A stretch of DNA of 64,000 nt from Macrophomina tecta (Eukaryota; Ascomycota; Dothideomycetes; Botryosphaeriales; Botryosphaeriaceae): positions 124,001 to 188,000 of the forward strand of contig JAKSGN010000010.1 in assembly GCA_024180945.1 (NCBI GenBank). The letters run 5' to 3'. A program made the translations under genes and the position numbers. The notes beneath the pieces were generated by a model that saw nothing but the letters and a program-made list of their open reading frames with translations, did no database searches and had not been told where the DNA came from. Numbering within the stretch: the stretch's first letter is position 1; every line of letters begins with the position of its first letter. Below are positions 32,722 to 43,114 of the stretch, piece by piece.

Positions 32722-32741
32722 AATTCAACCCAACTCAACTC
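32722..32741 (+). repeat. (AACTC)n LINE tail
   Basis: A pentanucleotide run ends the LINE 3' UTR immediately before the target duplication. The same 3' UTR with the same tail occurs inverted at 35705-35790. Confidence 0.82.
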
Positions 32742-32968
32742 AACTCAATCAGTAACCAGTAATCCACGTGACCTGGCTAATCTATGGGATGGCTGCCTGC
32801 TGGTGGCGCGCAGTGACTCATCACTAAGAACCATTGTGTTGCGCTTCGAACCTCGTAGATAACTTGAGCTTGCTAGCACTATTGAAATAGATTAAGTCTC
32901 TAGCACACAACTCGAAAAGCTTTAACGGCGTACACTATACAACACATGAATAAACACCGCGCGTTAAT

Positions 32969-35220
32969 ATGCCTGCTGGGTCGTCTCCATTCGTAGGGGA
33001 CATCGAATACGAAGAATTAAGCTCACCGGCGCCAGAATCGAGCATCTCCACAGCCCTACGGCCCCGTTCACAGCAGTCATTTTTCTCTACTATCTTTTCC
33101 TCTGCGTCATCCGTGTCCAAACCTCAATCTCAGCCGAAGAAGCGTAAACTACGCGTGCCAGAAACCTGGAAGCACTTCCGTGTGCCTCAAGGAGACGAAG
33201 AGACACACCAGAATAACCAGAGACTGTGGTATTGTCAACACTGTCACAATCCACCCTGGCATACAGTCTCCACTACAAGCGCCAAACGGCATATGCGAAG
33301 TGAACACGGTATTGCCATTGATGACGAAGAAAGGCCAGCCAAGAAGGCGCTTCAACAGTCTCTTGAAGTAGCATTTACACGCGTAGAAGAGAACAATTGA
33401 GAGCACATATCCTGTGACGAGCAATCGATACTACGGAATGCGATCAAACTTGACGCATTCTACGAGGCTCAGATCCAGCTTATCACACGCCGGCGGCTTC
33501 CGTTCAACTGCGTCTCTTGGCCGGAATACCAAGCACTTCTCTGCGCAGTAAACCCTAGGGCTGAAGAGATCCTTATTCAGTCAGGCAATACGGTAGTGGC
33601 TCATATTAAGCTATCATATGTCATACATCGCGAGAACGTCAAAGCTCAATTACAGGCGGCAAAGTCACAAGTCCACTTCAGCATCGACCTATGGTCGTCA
33701 CCGCATCGCAAAGCCTTCCTCGGAATATGTGGGCAATGGGTGGATGAGAACTATGAGCTCCGTGAGGCCTTATTAGGTCTACCGAACGTACAGCACAGTC
33801 ACTCCGGAGAGAATGTCACGCCACTTGCTGGAGACCATACGGTATTTCAATGTTGCCGGCAACATCGGTTACTTTACGTCAGATAACACTACCGCGAATG
33901 ACACCTGCATGCGTGCTTTATCAACGGCACTGGCGAATGAATGTGGCGTTGGGTTCGACCCCATTGAGCGCCGGGTTCGATGCGGAGGCCATATTATCAA
34001 TCTATGCCTCCAGGCATTTCTCTTCGCCTCCAGCAAAGAGGCACTCAACGCGACCATTGAAGAGGCAGATGGCAACGCAAACACCACAGTTGTTGAGTCT
34101 CTACAGGCGCAATTGCGGCAGAAAAACAGCAAGGGCAAGCAGCGAGAGGTACCGGAGGATCAATCTGGATGGCGATCCATGGGGCCCCTTGGTAAACTCC
34201 ACAATATCGCCGTGTATATACGGAGTTCCACAGTACACAGCGATGCTTGGGAGCGCCTGGCAGGCGATGCACTCGGCATTGACAACGCGGCCAGGTGGAA
34301 TTCATGGTACATACTCCTTCGGACTGCACTCGAGAAGAAAGACAAACTTATGGTGTTTCAACAAGAGCATCATAAAGCCTTGGGCGACGATAGTTTCACA
34401 CAGGATGACTGGGATGTCCTCAGGCTAACGGCGGACTTCCTTCAACCCTTCTGGCAGGCTACGCAAGCGCAGCAGAAGAAGTGGTCTTCGTTAGATCAAC
34501 TATTTTACCAGATGGATATCCTACTCAAGCATTTTGAAGATGCTAAGGTAGATAATAGACCTTATTTAAGCATTATAGTGCTAACTATTTTATTAGGAGA
34601 CCTAGGCCGATAATCAACGCCTCATTCACTCTATACATATGGGCTGGTTTGTGCTTGATAAGTACTACTTTAAGACCGACGAAACGCCTGTATATTCCGC
34701 GGCCTTGCTTCTCCACCCATCAAAGCGATTGAAATACCTCCGCCAGAACTGGCACGTTGATTGGCACGATAGTGCAATCAATAGAGCTAGGCAGATCTGG
34801 AGTCAATACAAAGATCTTCCGATTACCACTACTCCGGAGGAGGCCCCGCAGATCCAGATGACAGCGTATGATAAACTAGCCCAGTCACTCGATGTGACGG
34901 AGGCGTCAAACGATGAGGATGAGCTGGAGAAGTTTATTAATGCTTCTCCGTGCAAGATCGCAACTACCCCGCTTGCATGGTGGAGCAGAGAAGAGCAACG
35001 GATCGAATACCCGCGGCTGCATAAGATGGCTATTAACATACTTTCAGTTGCACCTATGTCTGATAAGGCCGAACGTGTCTTTTCAGGTACTCGGCGTACT
35101 ATTTCGTATGATCGTGCACGTCTCGGGGCGGAGAATATTGAGATGACAGAGTGTATTGGTAATTGGAACAAGAATGATCTTATTCGGAAGGTGCATGTAC
35201 TACCAAATGAGAATAATTAG
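32969..35220 (+). pseudogene. hAT transposase of the outer element, decayed
   Basis: Starts at ATG 32969. A BED finger follows (LWYCQHCHNPPWHTV ... HMRSEHG), then the catalytic core with FSIDLWSSPHRKAFL, YFTSDNTTANDTCM and RCGGHIINLCLQAF. The hATC domain at the end has APMSDKAERVFSGTRRTI and GAENIEMTECIGNW. Lesions: TGA at 33398-33400, a one-base frameshift near 33825, and TAG at about 34604. A small intron (about 34550-34598, branch TGCTAAC) is needed to join HFEDAK to ADNQRLIHSIHMGW. It differs clearly from the intact hAT transposase nested beside it, so it is a separate family. Confidence 0.85.
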
Positions 35221-35377
35221 ACTGAGAATGGTGGGAGCAGCGACGCATTCGAGCAGAGGTACTACAGCGTCATGTCTTGGCACATACTGATAGGCTAATC
35301 AATCAATCAGTATCAGTATGAGCCTTACCAATCAGTACTGATTGTTGAGACGTCTGCTCTCCTGGATCTCACTACTC

Positions 35378-35690
35378 TCAGTATGGGTTGGCTGGCTTAT
35401 TTTTGTGCTTGCGAGGTGACGGGTACATCATTTTTCCGGGCATGACATTTCCCCTGTTTCCAACGGATGTGCGGCCATGTGTCTGGAGCCATGGCATTCT
35501 AAGGATGATGTCGTGTCCAGTGATTGCTTTTACGTCTAGGTTGACTTTTTCCTTATGGTTACCTAGCGTGAGGGTTGATTGTTCTGTTTCGATTGTGATC
35601 AATCCATTGCCGTAGGTGGATGCGGATCCGTCGGCTGTGCTGAGCTGGTAGGGTCTGCCTTTTCCTGTCCAACGGATTTGGTTTCGGATG
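35378..35690 (-). pseudogene. Ty3/Gypsy protease-region fragment
   Basis: The minus strand reads ITIETEQSTLTLGNHKEKVN, then AITGHDIILRMPWLQTH. The GHDIILGMPWL block is the conserved end of the aspartic protease domain in fungal Ty3/Gypsy polyproteins. Only about 100 codons are present. Confidence 0.65.
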
Positions 35691-35702
35691 ACGAAGGTGT
35701 GA

Positions 35703-35790
35703 GTTGAGTTGAGTTGAGTTGAGTTGAATTCATTTACCCTGACCCATCGCCCTGAGCGATATGCAGGCTACAGACTATTAAGAGTCCTAC
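35703..35790 (-). repeat. LINE 3'-end fragment with (AACTC)n tail
   Basis: An inverted copy of 32668-32745: the same 3' UTR end (GGGCGATGGGTCAGGGTAAA) and the same pentanucleotide tail. It is a heavily 5'-truncated insertion. Confidence 0.82.
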
Positions 35791-35944
35791 TGAATAAGTT
35801 GATCAAGTAGTTGAATAATTGATGGGACAGGAGCCCAATCGTTGCCTGATTTGTTTAAGCTTTCTGTATAGTTACCTCGGTTATAGTCTCAGTTATCTAT
35901 AGCCAACGCCACTCGTTAGCTAAGAGAACAACCAGAATTCATCA

Positions 35945-36229
35945 TCAGTTTCGCGGACTGGTTCCCATTTTGAGGCTCACAGGACCATGCACCATCATAT
36001 ACCGGGGGGACGCTGCTACATCTTCCTCATGAGCTGTGAGAGCCTTCTGCTGCCCACCTACGGCTGTCGGTGCATAAGGCTCACCCCACACGCGTAGATT
36101 GCGCTGGATACGATACACAGACGCTCGGTTACACTTAGCAGCCTCAGCAATAGCGCCTACGTGCCACTTGGCGCGCGTGCAGTCCAATATTGTGACGATT
36201 TGGTGCTCTTGCAGGCGGGGAGGTGCCAT
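35945..36229 (-). pseudogene. Tc1-like transposase N-terminal HTH fragment
   Basis: From ATG 36229: MAPPRLQEHQIVTILDC, IAEAAKCNRASVYRIQRNLR, VWGEPYAP, LTAHEEDV. This is the helix-turn-helix DNA-binding part of a fungal Tc1/mariner transposase. It stops before any catalytic residue, so it is a truncated relic. Confidence 0.62.
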
Positions 36230-36561
36230 TGCGCGTCGCTGGAGGTGCCGCAACACCGTGGGTATTGCCGAAAAGGGAAGTACACGGTAGGGAATGCGAT
36301 AGACAACGTGATCGATGCCGCAATGGGTGCTGCGAAGGCGTGTTGTGGTAGTTTCGCGTCGATGGCGCGTTTTCCGCGTTTTTGGTGAGGGGGCGCGCGC
36401 GAAAATACCGGTATCGGGGATACCTAAGGCCCCCCGTCGCTAATCATGCGAAAACCCTTCGGCCGCGACACCAGCAACGCGTCTCAACACGTCCCCAGCA
36501 GACCGCGACACGCCCACAGCGGCAATCCCGCACCACCGCGTCATTGGCCTCAGACCTCATC

Positions 36562-38573
36562 ATGCCCCCCGACGCCAGCGGCAGGATCTACTCGGCCACC
36601 TACAGCAATGTGAGCTGCCTCCTCCCGTCCCGCTGCCTGCATCCCCACAACTGCCTCCCATACCGCCCTTACTGACATCGTCGTTGCCAACAGGTCCCCG
36701 TCTACAAGTTCAATGTGGAGGGCAACCATGTTATGCGCCGCCGCGCCGACGACTGGATCAACGCCACCCACATCTTGAAGGTCGCCGACTTTGACAAGCT
36801 TGCCCGCACGCGCATTCTCGAGCGAGAGGTCCAGAATGGCGTGCACGAAAAGGTGCAGGGTGGCTATGGCAAATATCAGGGTTAGTGTCGCAGGAAGTGA
36901 AGCGCAGTGTGGGCCATGCACCTAACTCGATTGCGTCAGGGACCTGGATCCCACTCCACGAAGGCCGTGTACTCGCCGAGCGCAACGGAGTCCTTAACAA
37001 GCTCCTGCCAATTTTCGATTTCATCCCGGGCGACAGGAGCCCGCCGCCTGCACTAAAGCATGCTACCGCCGCATCTTCAAGGCCGAAGGCCGCGCGCCAG
37101 AGTCTAGGCCGACGGGCGCAAGGTAAACACTACCAATCTACTGATTGCAGCCTCCCTGCTAACGGTGCTTCAGTCGCTTATGCGGCTGCCAGCCAGGTGA
37201 GCGAGGATCACTACGAAGCAGAAAGCGCACAGTATGCCGACGCGGAAACGCCCGACAATGTCACAATCGCCGAGTCCGAAATGGAAGGAGGACGCAAACG
37301 GAAGCGTGATGCGGACCAACTGTCTGCGCAAGATCGTACGCACCAGATCTGGGCGGATGCATTGTTGGACTCTCAGCGTCCTCCTCCAGCAAAGAAGCCA
37401 AAAGCCGCCAAACCGCCGGGCTGCTTCCCGAACTTCGATGACAGCGACGTCGCAATCTCCGTGGGCGACCTAGAGCTAAAGCTGCACAGCCAGACGCTGT
37501 GCGACACCTGCGACTACTTTGCCGAGTTCAACAGCACGAGCACCAAGTTCCCCTAGCGATTTGCCCTCAAGCCCAGCCGCCTGTCCCTCGGCAATGATGC
37601 CAACCAAACCTTGGCCTTCGCCGTCGTTTCGCCCACCGGTTCCGATAGCAACGATGTGGAAGCAGCAGACGAGGACGACAATAGTACGCCGCGAGCCACT
37701 ACCCCCACCAGCGATGCCCGCATGAAACGCGCCCGTGCCGCCAACGAAGCCATCTTCCGTCTCCTGTACCGGCAGCCGCTCTCGTGTGCCAGGCCAACTG
37801 ACTTCCGCGACGCTGCCGCCCTTGCCACGCGCTACGGCTGTATGAATAAAGTCAAAGATGCGCTGGTCTCAGCCATCCTGAAAGCCAGCCTCGGGACTAC
37901 GCTCTTTCGGGACGACCCCTGGGCCCTCCTCAATGCGGCGTACAACCTGCGCGACGAGGCCATCTTCTCAGAGGCCCTGCTACACGTTGTTGGGCGCGGC
38001 GGCGGCGACGAACTTCTGCCAAGCGGGGTGGCGGACCTGGTAGACAAGCACCTCGCTGACTTGGAGGCCAAGGTCAAGACGTGCTGGCAAGACGCACTGC
38101 GCTGCTGCAGAACGGACAGCATACCGCGAGGTCTTGCGACGACGCTCATGCGCAGCTACATGGACCAGCACGTCGCGTGCGCGCTGGGAAGTCCGCTGCG
38201 GCCCGAGGTGTACAAGGTCCTGGCCGCGCTCCACCACATGGCCAACATCAAGCCGCTCCTGCATGCCGGTCTTATGGCTAGCGTGGATGAGGTCCATGAT
38301 GCTCTCGTCGCGAGCCAAACCTTCATCAACAACCAAGATTCAGACCGTTGTTACGATGCGGAGAGTTATAATAACAGCATCCACATCCTGAACGAAGGGC
38401 TCGAGCAGTGCGTGAACCGCCAAAGCGTTGAGGGCGAACTATGGAGCATGCTGCAAGGAATCAAGGAAGTCATCAAGCCCCTCTTCGTGGGGGATAGGAA
38501 CGTGGGATACTTCACGTGTATACACTTCGCGGGACCCTTTCCGTGGCCGAATACGCCTCCCAGCTCTCCGTAG
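36562..38573 (+). pseudogene. Mbp1-type APSES domain fused to a BTB protein
   Basis: Exons 36562-36609, 36694-36880, 36940-37122 and 37174-38573; introns of 84, 59 and 51 nt. The first ~120 residues are an APSES DNA-binding domain of Mbp1/Swi4 type: [57 protein letters not shown]. An Mbp1-like linker follows (QVSEDHY, HQIWADALLD). Instead of ankyrin repeats, the same exon runs on into a BTB/POZ start (DSDVAISVGDLELKLHS, CDYFAEF) and a fungal BTB C-terminal region (RYGCMNKVKDALV, EALLHVVGRG). One TAG at 37554-37556 interrupts the BTB part; the frame stays open for 339 more codons. Mbp1 controls G1/S genes in complex with Swi6; this chimera lacks the ankyrin and C-terminal parts. It may be read as an APSES-only protein or be a recent pseudogene. 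Confidence 0.78.
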
Positions 38574-38729
38574 AACTTCTTTTAGTCGTCGAACCTATCC
38601 TTATTCTTATCTCTATCCAAACAGCTGCGTTCGAGCGTTAGTGCTCCCGGGAAAACTATACACTACGCCCTAGCCTCTTACTGGTCCGCTCGACCGGCAG
38701 CCTTAAACGCTGGAGTGAAGCGCATAAGT

Positions 38730-39560
38730 ACCCACATACACACACGTAAGCCCGCATCTTTACAATTTGGCTAAAATCTCCCCATCCACCCTCGCCCTCC
38801 TCTCCACCACCCTCACCTCCCACCTCCCCCATGAACGGACACAGCTGAAAGAACGTCTCCCTCTCACGCACCGCCAGGGCCTCCTCCGCCACCGGCGAGT
38901 CCGCGCGCCTCGCCACGTTGAACGGGAAACTGGTCTCGCATCCGAGAGGCATCGCGCCGATGCAGCCGGGCGCGCCGAACATGCTTATCGTCCGCGGCTC
39001 GTCTAGGGAGACGTAGTGCACGAGGCTACTCTAGAGCGCACCGACCAGGCGAGGGTTTTGGGACATGGAGTCCGGGAACAACAAGCTGCAGCCGCGGTCC
39101 TGTGGCGTGGCGTTGTCCAAGTGTGTGCCGATGGCGTCCTGAACGCGGTCCTGCACGCAGTGTAGCCCGAAGTAGGCGGCTGGCGTGTCGTCGCTCAGGG
39201 TTGCTAGGACGGAGAGCGTGAAGGCCGCTTGCGCACAGCGCGCGGGTACTTGGATTGGTGGCTGGTCAAGGACGGAGAGGGAGAGCTGCGTGCCCAGGTG
39301 CGGGACGAAGCAGTTGTTGTAGACGGTGGTGCCGGATGCGGAGTTGGCCGGGCATGTAAGGAAAACCATGGCGCTGCTGCTGACCTCGTCCTGCCCTTAG
39401 TGGTTGGGATGGCGGCTGTCCTTGTGGAAGGCGTTCTGGGGCGGCAGTGGCGGGTATTCCCATTTGCCCTTCTCCGTGGATTCGGCCAGCCAGCCGGACC
39501 GTGAGCAAAGGGGCGAGCCGGCGCCTTGCCCAAGGGAGCCTTGGAAGAGGAATTACTCCG
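38730..39560 (-). pseudogene. Decayed ORF of unknown function
   Basis: One minus-strand frame reads sensibly over about 270 codons across in-frame stops (TAA near 39545, TAA near 39397, TAG near 39029): STEKGKWEYPPLPPQNAF, VYNNCFVPHLGTQLSLSVL, SMFGAPGCIGAMPLGCETSF. Protein-like composition and continuity across the stops suggest a former gene. No domain is recognised. Confidence 0.4.
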
Positions 39561-39739
39561 GTGATTAGGTTCCTGCGGTGGGGAGAATGGGGACTTCACC
39601 AGGACAGTCCGCGCGTGAATATGCACCACTTCGAAATGCCGCGCGGGGATCGTTGCAACAAGGACCGGATCTGCTGATGCTGCGCCGCGATGGAACCAGA
39701 AGAAAAGATAAAGAGATGGGACGGTAAGGGCCAGTAGCG

Positions 39740-40280
39740 TTAACGGTGAACCTGCAGCACAAGGTTGGAATTGTCAAGCACATCCGAGACGACCTCCTCG
39801 AGCTTCTCTGGAACAAGATCCTCAAGCTGCCCCGCAATAATGTCGGAGAGGTTGTTAGAAACTACCTTCTCTAGCTTGTCCTTAACAGACAACTCCACGG
39901 CGTCCTTGAATTCGGCCACGTCTTTGACACAGTAGATCTGGTCGCCCACCTCCTTCTCCACCAGTGCAGCCACATAGTCTTGTGTAAAATGCTTCGAATC
40001 ATTGGTCGACATGTGGCGAAATCGAATCCAGGAGACGAGGTAGCAAAGATTCCAGCAAGCTTTTCCGAAGCTGATCCCTTATCGCACTTGCCTCCTCTGC
40101 ACGTGCCTCTAGTGTGCGGAGCCTCTGGTTAATTGCAAATGTGTTCTCCGCGCGTACCTCCAAGATGCAGAAGCTCTTCTCGATAGACTCGAACCGGTCG
40201 AGGAGGCAGCTGTCGTCCGTCGGGATTCCGGCGACAATGGTCGGCTCATAAAGGAAATGGTACGAGCGTGCGGAACGACA
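39740..40280 (-). pseudogene. Coiled-coil ORF, frameshifted
   Basis: Two minus-strand frames join near 40005. The first is YHFLYEPTIVAGIPTDD, then DRFESIEKSFCILEVRAENT and LRTLEARAEEASAIRD. The second is FTQDYVAALVEKEVGDQIYC and KDKLEKVVSNNLSDIIAG, ending at 39740. It is helical and charged, probably coiled coil, with a one-base shift at the join. It is divergent from the chromodomain gene at 40.5 kb. No family is recognised. Confidence 0.42.
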
Positions 40281-40464
40281 GCCAGCATCGTATTGGAAAG
40301 CAGCGCTTCTTAACCGGAGCAGAAGCCTCGGCTGAGCTTGATCACCGTGATAGGCAGGAGGGAAGTGCCGCTGCTGGCAATGTGTATGACATTTTTCGCG
40401 GAATACGAGAGGATCTTCGCCCCTGTCTGAAGTCCGGGGGATGCCAGCGGGAAGAAGAAGGACA

Positions 40465-41125
40465 GAACTAAGCTTCTGGCGGACGGTGAAGTTCCGGCTG
40501 CTTCAGAGAGCGACTCAAGATATAGTACTGGTAAGTTGATCCGATGCAGATAGTATTTAATCAGCTAATGTGCTCCAGGGAGCGCACGTTCTGGCACCAG
40601 CCCGCAAGGATCTGTAGATTGCAGACTCACGCCACCGGGCAGCGCAGAGCGTGATTCTATAGCGACCGCTGCGAACCAAAAGTCCATAAAACGACGTATC
40701 GAACCCCTTCCACAGACTCTGGATGGCGGCAGCAAACGCATTCGCATATCACGTCCGGCGGCACCATTCGCAATCCAGACTGGCGCAGATGCCAGTCCTC
40801 AGGCACGCACAGGCAGAGTGGTTCGAACCACAACAGCTGACGTGTCGCGCTCAAGCCCTTCCGATGATGGTACAAGCAACAACGAGGCACCACTCAGCTC
40901 AATGGCCACTCCGCAGCGACCAGGCCCGCCGCCCATGGTTCCGGAAGACAGCCAGTACATTGTTGAATGTTTGCTTAAGCGTCGCGTTCGTCAGTTCCGT
41001 GGGAAGAAACTTGTCGAGTATCTTGTCAAGTGGGAACGGTATGGGGCCGAATACAACAGCTGGGTTCGCGAGTGGGGATATTCATCCGGGGCTTGTTGGA
41101 GCATATGATGCATCTACGTTTTAAA
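40465..41125 (+). pseudogene. Small chromodomain protein
   Basis: Two exons joined by a 48-nt intron at 40531-40578 (donor GTAAGT, branch GCTAAT, acceptor CCAG). The joined frame reads KLLADGEVPAASESDSRYST, then a Ser/Pro/Arg-rich region with basic patches (KSIKRRIEP, SKRIRISRP). The chromodomain follows at about 40945-41090 (SQYIVECLLKRRVRQFRGK, VEYLVKWERYGAEYNSWV), with the aromatic residues Tyr, Trp and Tyr that form the methyl-lysine cage. A one-base shift at about 41074 moves the end (GDIHPGLVGAYDASTF) into the next frame, so the direct reading stops at 41108. The first exon upstream of about 40465 is uncertain. It may be a host chromatin protein or derived from a chromovirus. Confidence 0.55.
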
Positions 41126-41872
41126 TTGGACTCTCTTGTCTCGTTCGCATACGAATAAGGTCTAAGGATCTCTCGTGAATTATACTTTGCCGAGGATCAT
41201 TTTTCCCTCCTCCTTGGCATCGAGCATCTGTATGGTTTACAGGAAACGAGCTGTCAGACGAGCTTACCAAAAAGGCAGTAGGCACCCTAAAAAGACCAAT
41301 CCAATCCATATAGCGGGTGGTCAAGGCGGTGATTCAGTTCCTGAAGTCAACTGCGCAACTGCCCGGCCGGGATAGGACTGGCGGTGGGGCATCACAGCAG
41401 CCACCACACGATCACTGAACGGAGTTGAGCTGAGAAGTGAGTCAAGGCAACAACGGATGAAAGGCGCGGTAATTTATATAGGACGACCCTTATGTCTCCA
41501 CGGAAAACATCGTAGCCTGAAAAGACCAATCCAATCCAATCCAATCCAATATATCTTAGGCTCTGCCTCCTAACCGTTGCACTTTGCCAGCGTTCTTCCA
41601 CTCGCTTCCGTCCCTCTACCGCTCCCGTCCTTGCTCGGCAAGAGGTCAGTTGCTCCTCGATGAGCCTCGCAAGATTGTCTCCTTCGTACTTCTGCAGCCG
41701 CCGTTGCTGCTGTGTAGTGTACCTTATTTCCAACCCATTGTTTCCGCGTCATTGCCAGCTGCCATCACGAAAGAAGGGTGAACGGAGTAGTGTCTAAGAA
41801 AACTCAAATTTTGATTTTGGAAGCATCTACGTACAAAGCCGGATTCCGGCGACATGGTAGCGAGAACAAACC
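41126..41872. repeat. (CCAAT)n tails, otherwise no gene
   Basis: AAAAGACCAATCCAATCC occurs at about 41289 and, longer, at 41520-41552. Both look like tails of 5'-truncated LINE insertions with a third pentanucleotide type. No coding frame is supported in the rest. Confidence 0.45.
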
Positions 41873-43114
41873 CTACGGATCCATCGAGAAAGTTGCTTCC
41901 CCGAGCCCATTCCAGATGCGCTCTTCCGCATGATTCATTTCTTCTGCAACCCACTCAGTAAGTTCCTGCTTAATGCTCAACAGCTGCTCTTCAAGACGAA
42001 AGTCTATCAAATCTGAACAGCGCGATTCCACATCAACGATGTCATCACTCAACTCTTTCTCCAGCTCTTCCGCCCTCTCTTCAATCCTCTCACCCTGCTC
42101 CTCTATTTTCTTGTCAAAATCAAGTCTTATCTGTGCTTCCTTTTCTTCAATACGTTTATCAAGCTTGGCCATGAGTCGCGCCTCTAGCTGCCGTTCACTT
42201 TCTTCTCGTAAGCGACGAAATTCTTCAGCGATGTAGCGTCGCGTTTCTTCCCTTTCTTGCTTCACCCGTTGTTCATGTTCATCATGCGAGCGACGTGCTT
42301 CTTCAGCAATGTAGCGTCGTGTTTCTTCCCTTTCTTGCTGGATTTGCCGCTTGCACTCCTCCCTGGCTTCTTCCAGAATCTGATTGCAAACACTGCCAAA
42401 GGCTTGCAGTTGGTCGGGCGGACTTTCCACCCGCCGCTTCTTGCCAGGCCGGCTGGAGGATGGATCGGGTGGGGTGGGTGCGAGCTCGTCGTACGATGGA
42501 GGGCTTTCCGCGACTGGGCTTGAGATAGCCGGCGCTAATACATTGCTTTCGAGGATTCTACCACCATTTCCAGAGTAGAAAGTGGGGATGTTGGACAAAC
42601 GAGGCGAGGGTCGCCACGAGTTGTCATTAGCAATGCAAGTGAGCTTCTGCAGGCGGGCTTTGGAAAAGCTCGAACACGCTAAATACAATGTGACTTCAGC
42701 TGCGCCGGCCATGGAGTGGAGCATGGCCAAACTATCGGTAGAGATCTTCGTCTTGGGCGTAGGATCAACATGAGCCGGACCAACGACGACGCCCCCAGGT
42801 CGTGCGAGAACTAGGCGGATTCCAACGGGCTCCGCTGCCAGCATCGAGGCGACATGTTCTGGAACGTCGATCGAGCTGTCCACAGATGTAATGTGTTCGG
42901 GGTGGATGAGGAGGTAAAAAGATGATTTCCGCCCGTCTGGCGATTTCAAGAACACAGGCAGTCGCAGCCGAAACGACACCGTCTTCTGCTGCGAATCGAA
43001 CGCAATGGCGACTGATAGTGGATGTGGAGAAAAGGATGTAGGAGCGCCATCGCTGAGGGAGCGCCATTCAGTAACAATCGGGGCATCAGCAACGGAAAAG
43101 GATTCCGCGTTCAT
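41873..43114 (-). CDS. Coiled-coil protein of unknown function
   Basis: 413 residues from ATG 43114, without introns. Residues 1-175 form a probable beta-rich domain (EWRSLSDGAPTSFSPHPLSV, FRLRLPVFLKSPDGRKSSF, LLIHPEHITSVDSS). A Pro/Ser-rich linker (ESPPSYDELAPTPPDPSSS) follows, with a basic KKRRVESPPD nuclear-signal-like patch. The C-terminal half is a long charged coiled coil in which the unit QEREETRRYIAEE occurs twice. No enzyme motif or known fold is recognised. The gene is intact in a neighbourhood of damaged ones. I suspect a lineage-restricted fungal family, but that rests on memory of general patterns only. Confidence 0.75.
   Translation of the reverse strand: MNAESFSVADAPIVTEWRSLSDGAPTSFSPHPLSVAIAFDSQQKTVSFRLRLPVFLKSPDGRKSSFYLLIHPEHITSVDSSIDVPEHVASMLAAEPVGIRLVLARPGGVVVGPAHVDPTPKTKISTDSLAMLHSMAGAAEVTLYLACSSFSKARLQKLTCIANDNSWRPSPRLSNIPTFYSGNGGRILESNVLAPAISSPVAESPPSYDELAPTPPDPSSSRPGKKRRVESPPDQLQAFGSVCNQILEEAREECKRQIQQEREETRRYIAEEARRSHDEHEQRVKQEREETRRYIAEEFRRLREESERQLEARLMAKLDKRIEEKEAQIRLDFDKKIEEQGERIEERAEELEKELSDDIVDVESRCSDLIDFRLEEQLLSIKQELTEWVAEEMNHAEERIWNGLGEATFSMDP

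Larger units (their letters stand above)
29309..32741 (+). mobile_element. 5'-truncated LINE inserted in the outer hAT
   Basis: A LINE 3' fragment flanked by a 13-15 bp duplication (TCAATCAGTAACCAG) at 29294-29308 and 32740-32754. After removal of the inner hAT it encodes HVRHLYDKLSRGQAGLLAQL then RTGHCWLNQHRKRMG, a CxC...H...C zinc motif, a stop at 32572, a 3' UTR and an (AACTC)n tail. Confidence 0.85.
29222..35355 (+). mobile_element. Outer hAT element carrying nested insertions
   Basis: Inverted sequences (core CGTCTCAACAA followed by CAGT and ACTGATTGATACTGAT-type repeats) lie at about 29215-29300 and 35285-35355. They flank a hAT transposase pseudogene (32969-35220). The 5' part is split by a LINE inserted at 29309-32741. 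The boundaries are approximate: an eight-base target duplication could not be found. Confidence 0.55.

Noticed and set aside
29215..35355. Eight-base target duplication for the outer hAT
   Set aside because: The candidate GTCTCAAC sequences at the two ends are inverted, not direct, so they are part of the terminal repeat and not a duplication.
38134..38391. Arg-rich ORF inside the BTB part
   Set aside because: Frame-shifted shadow of the APSES-BTB coding exon.
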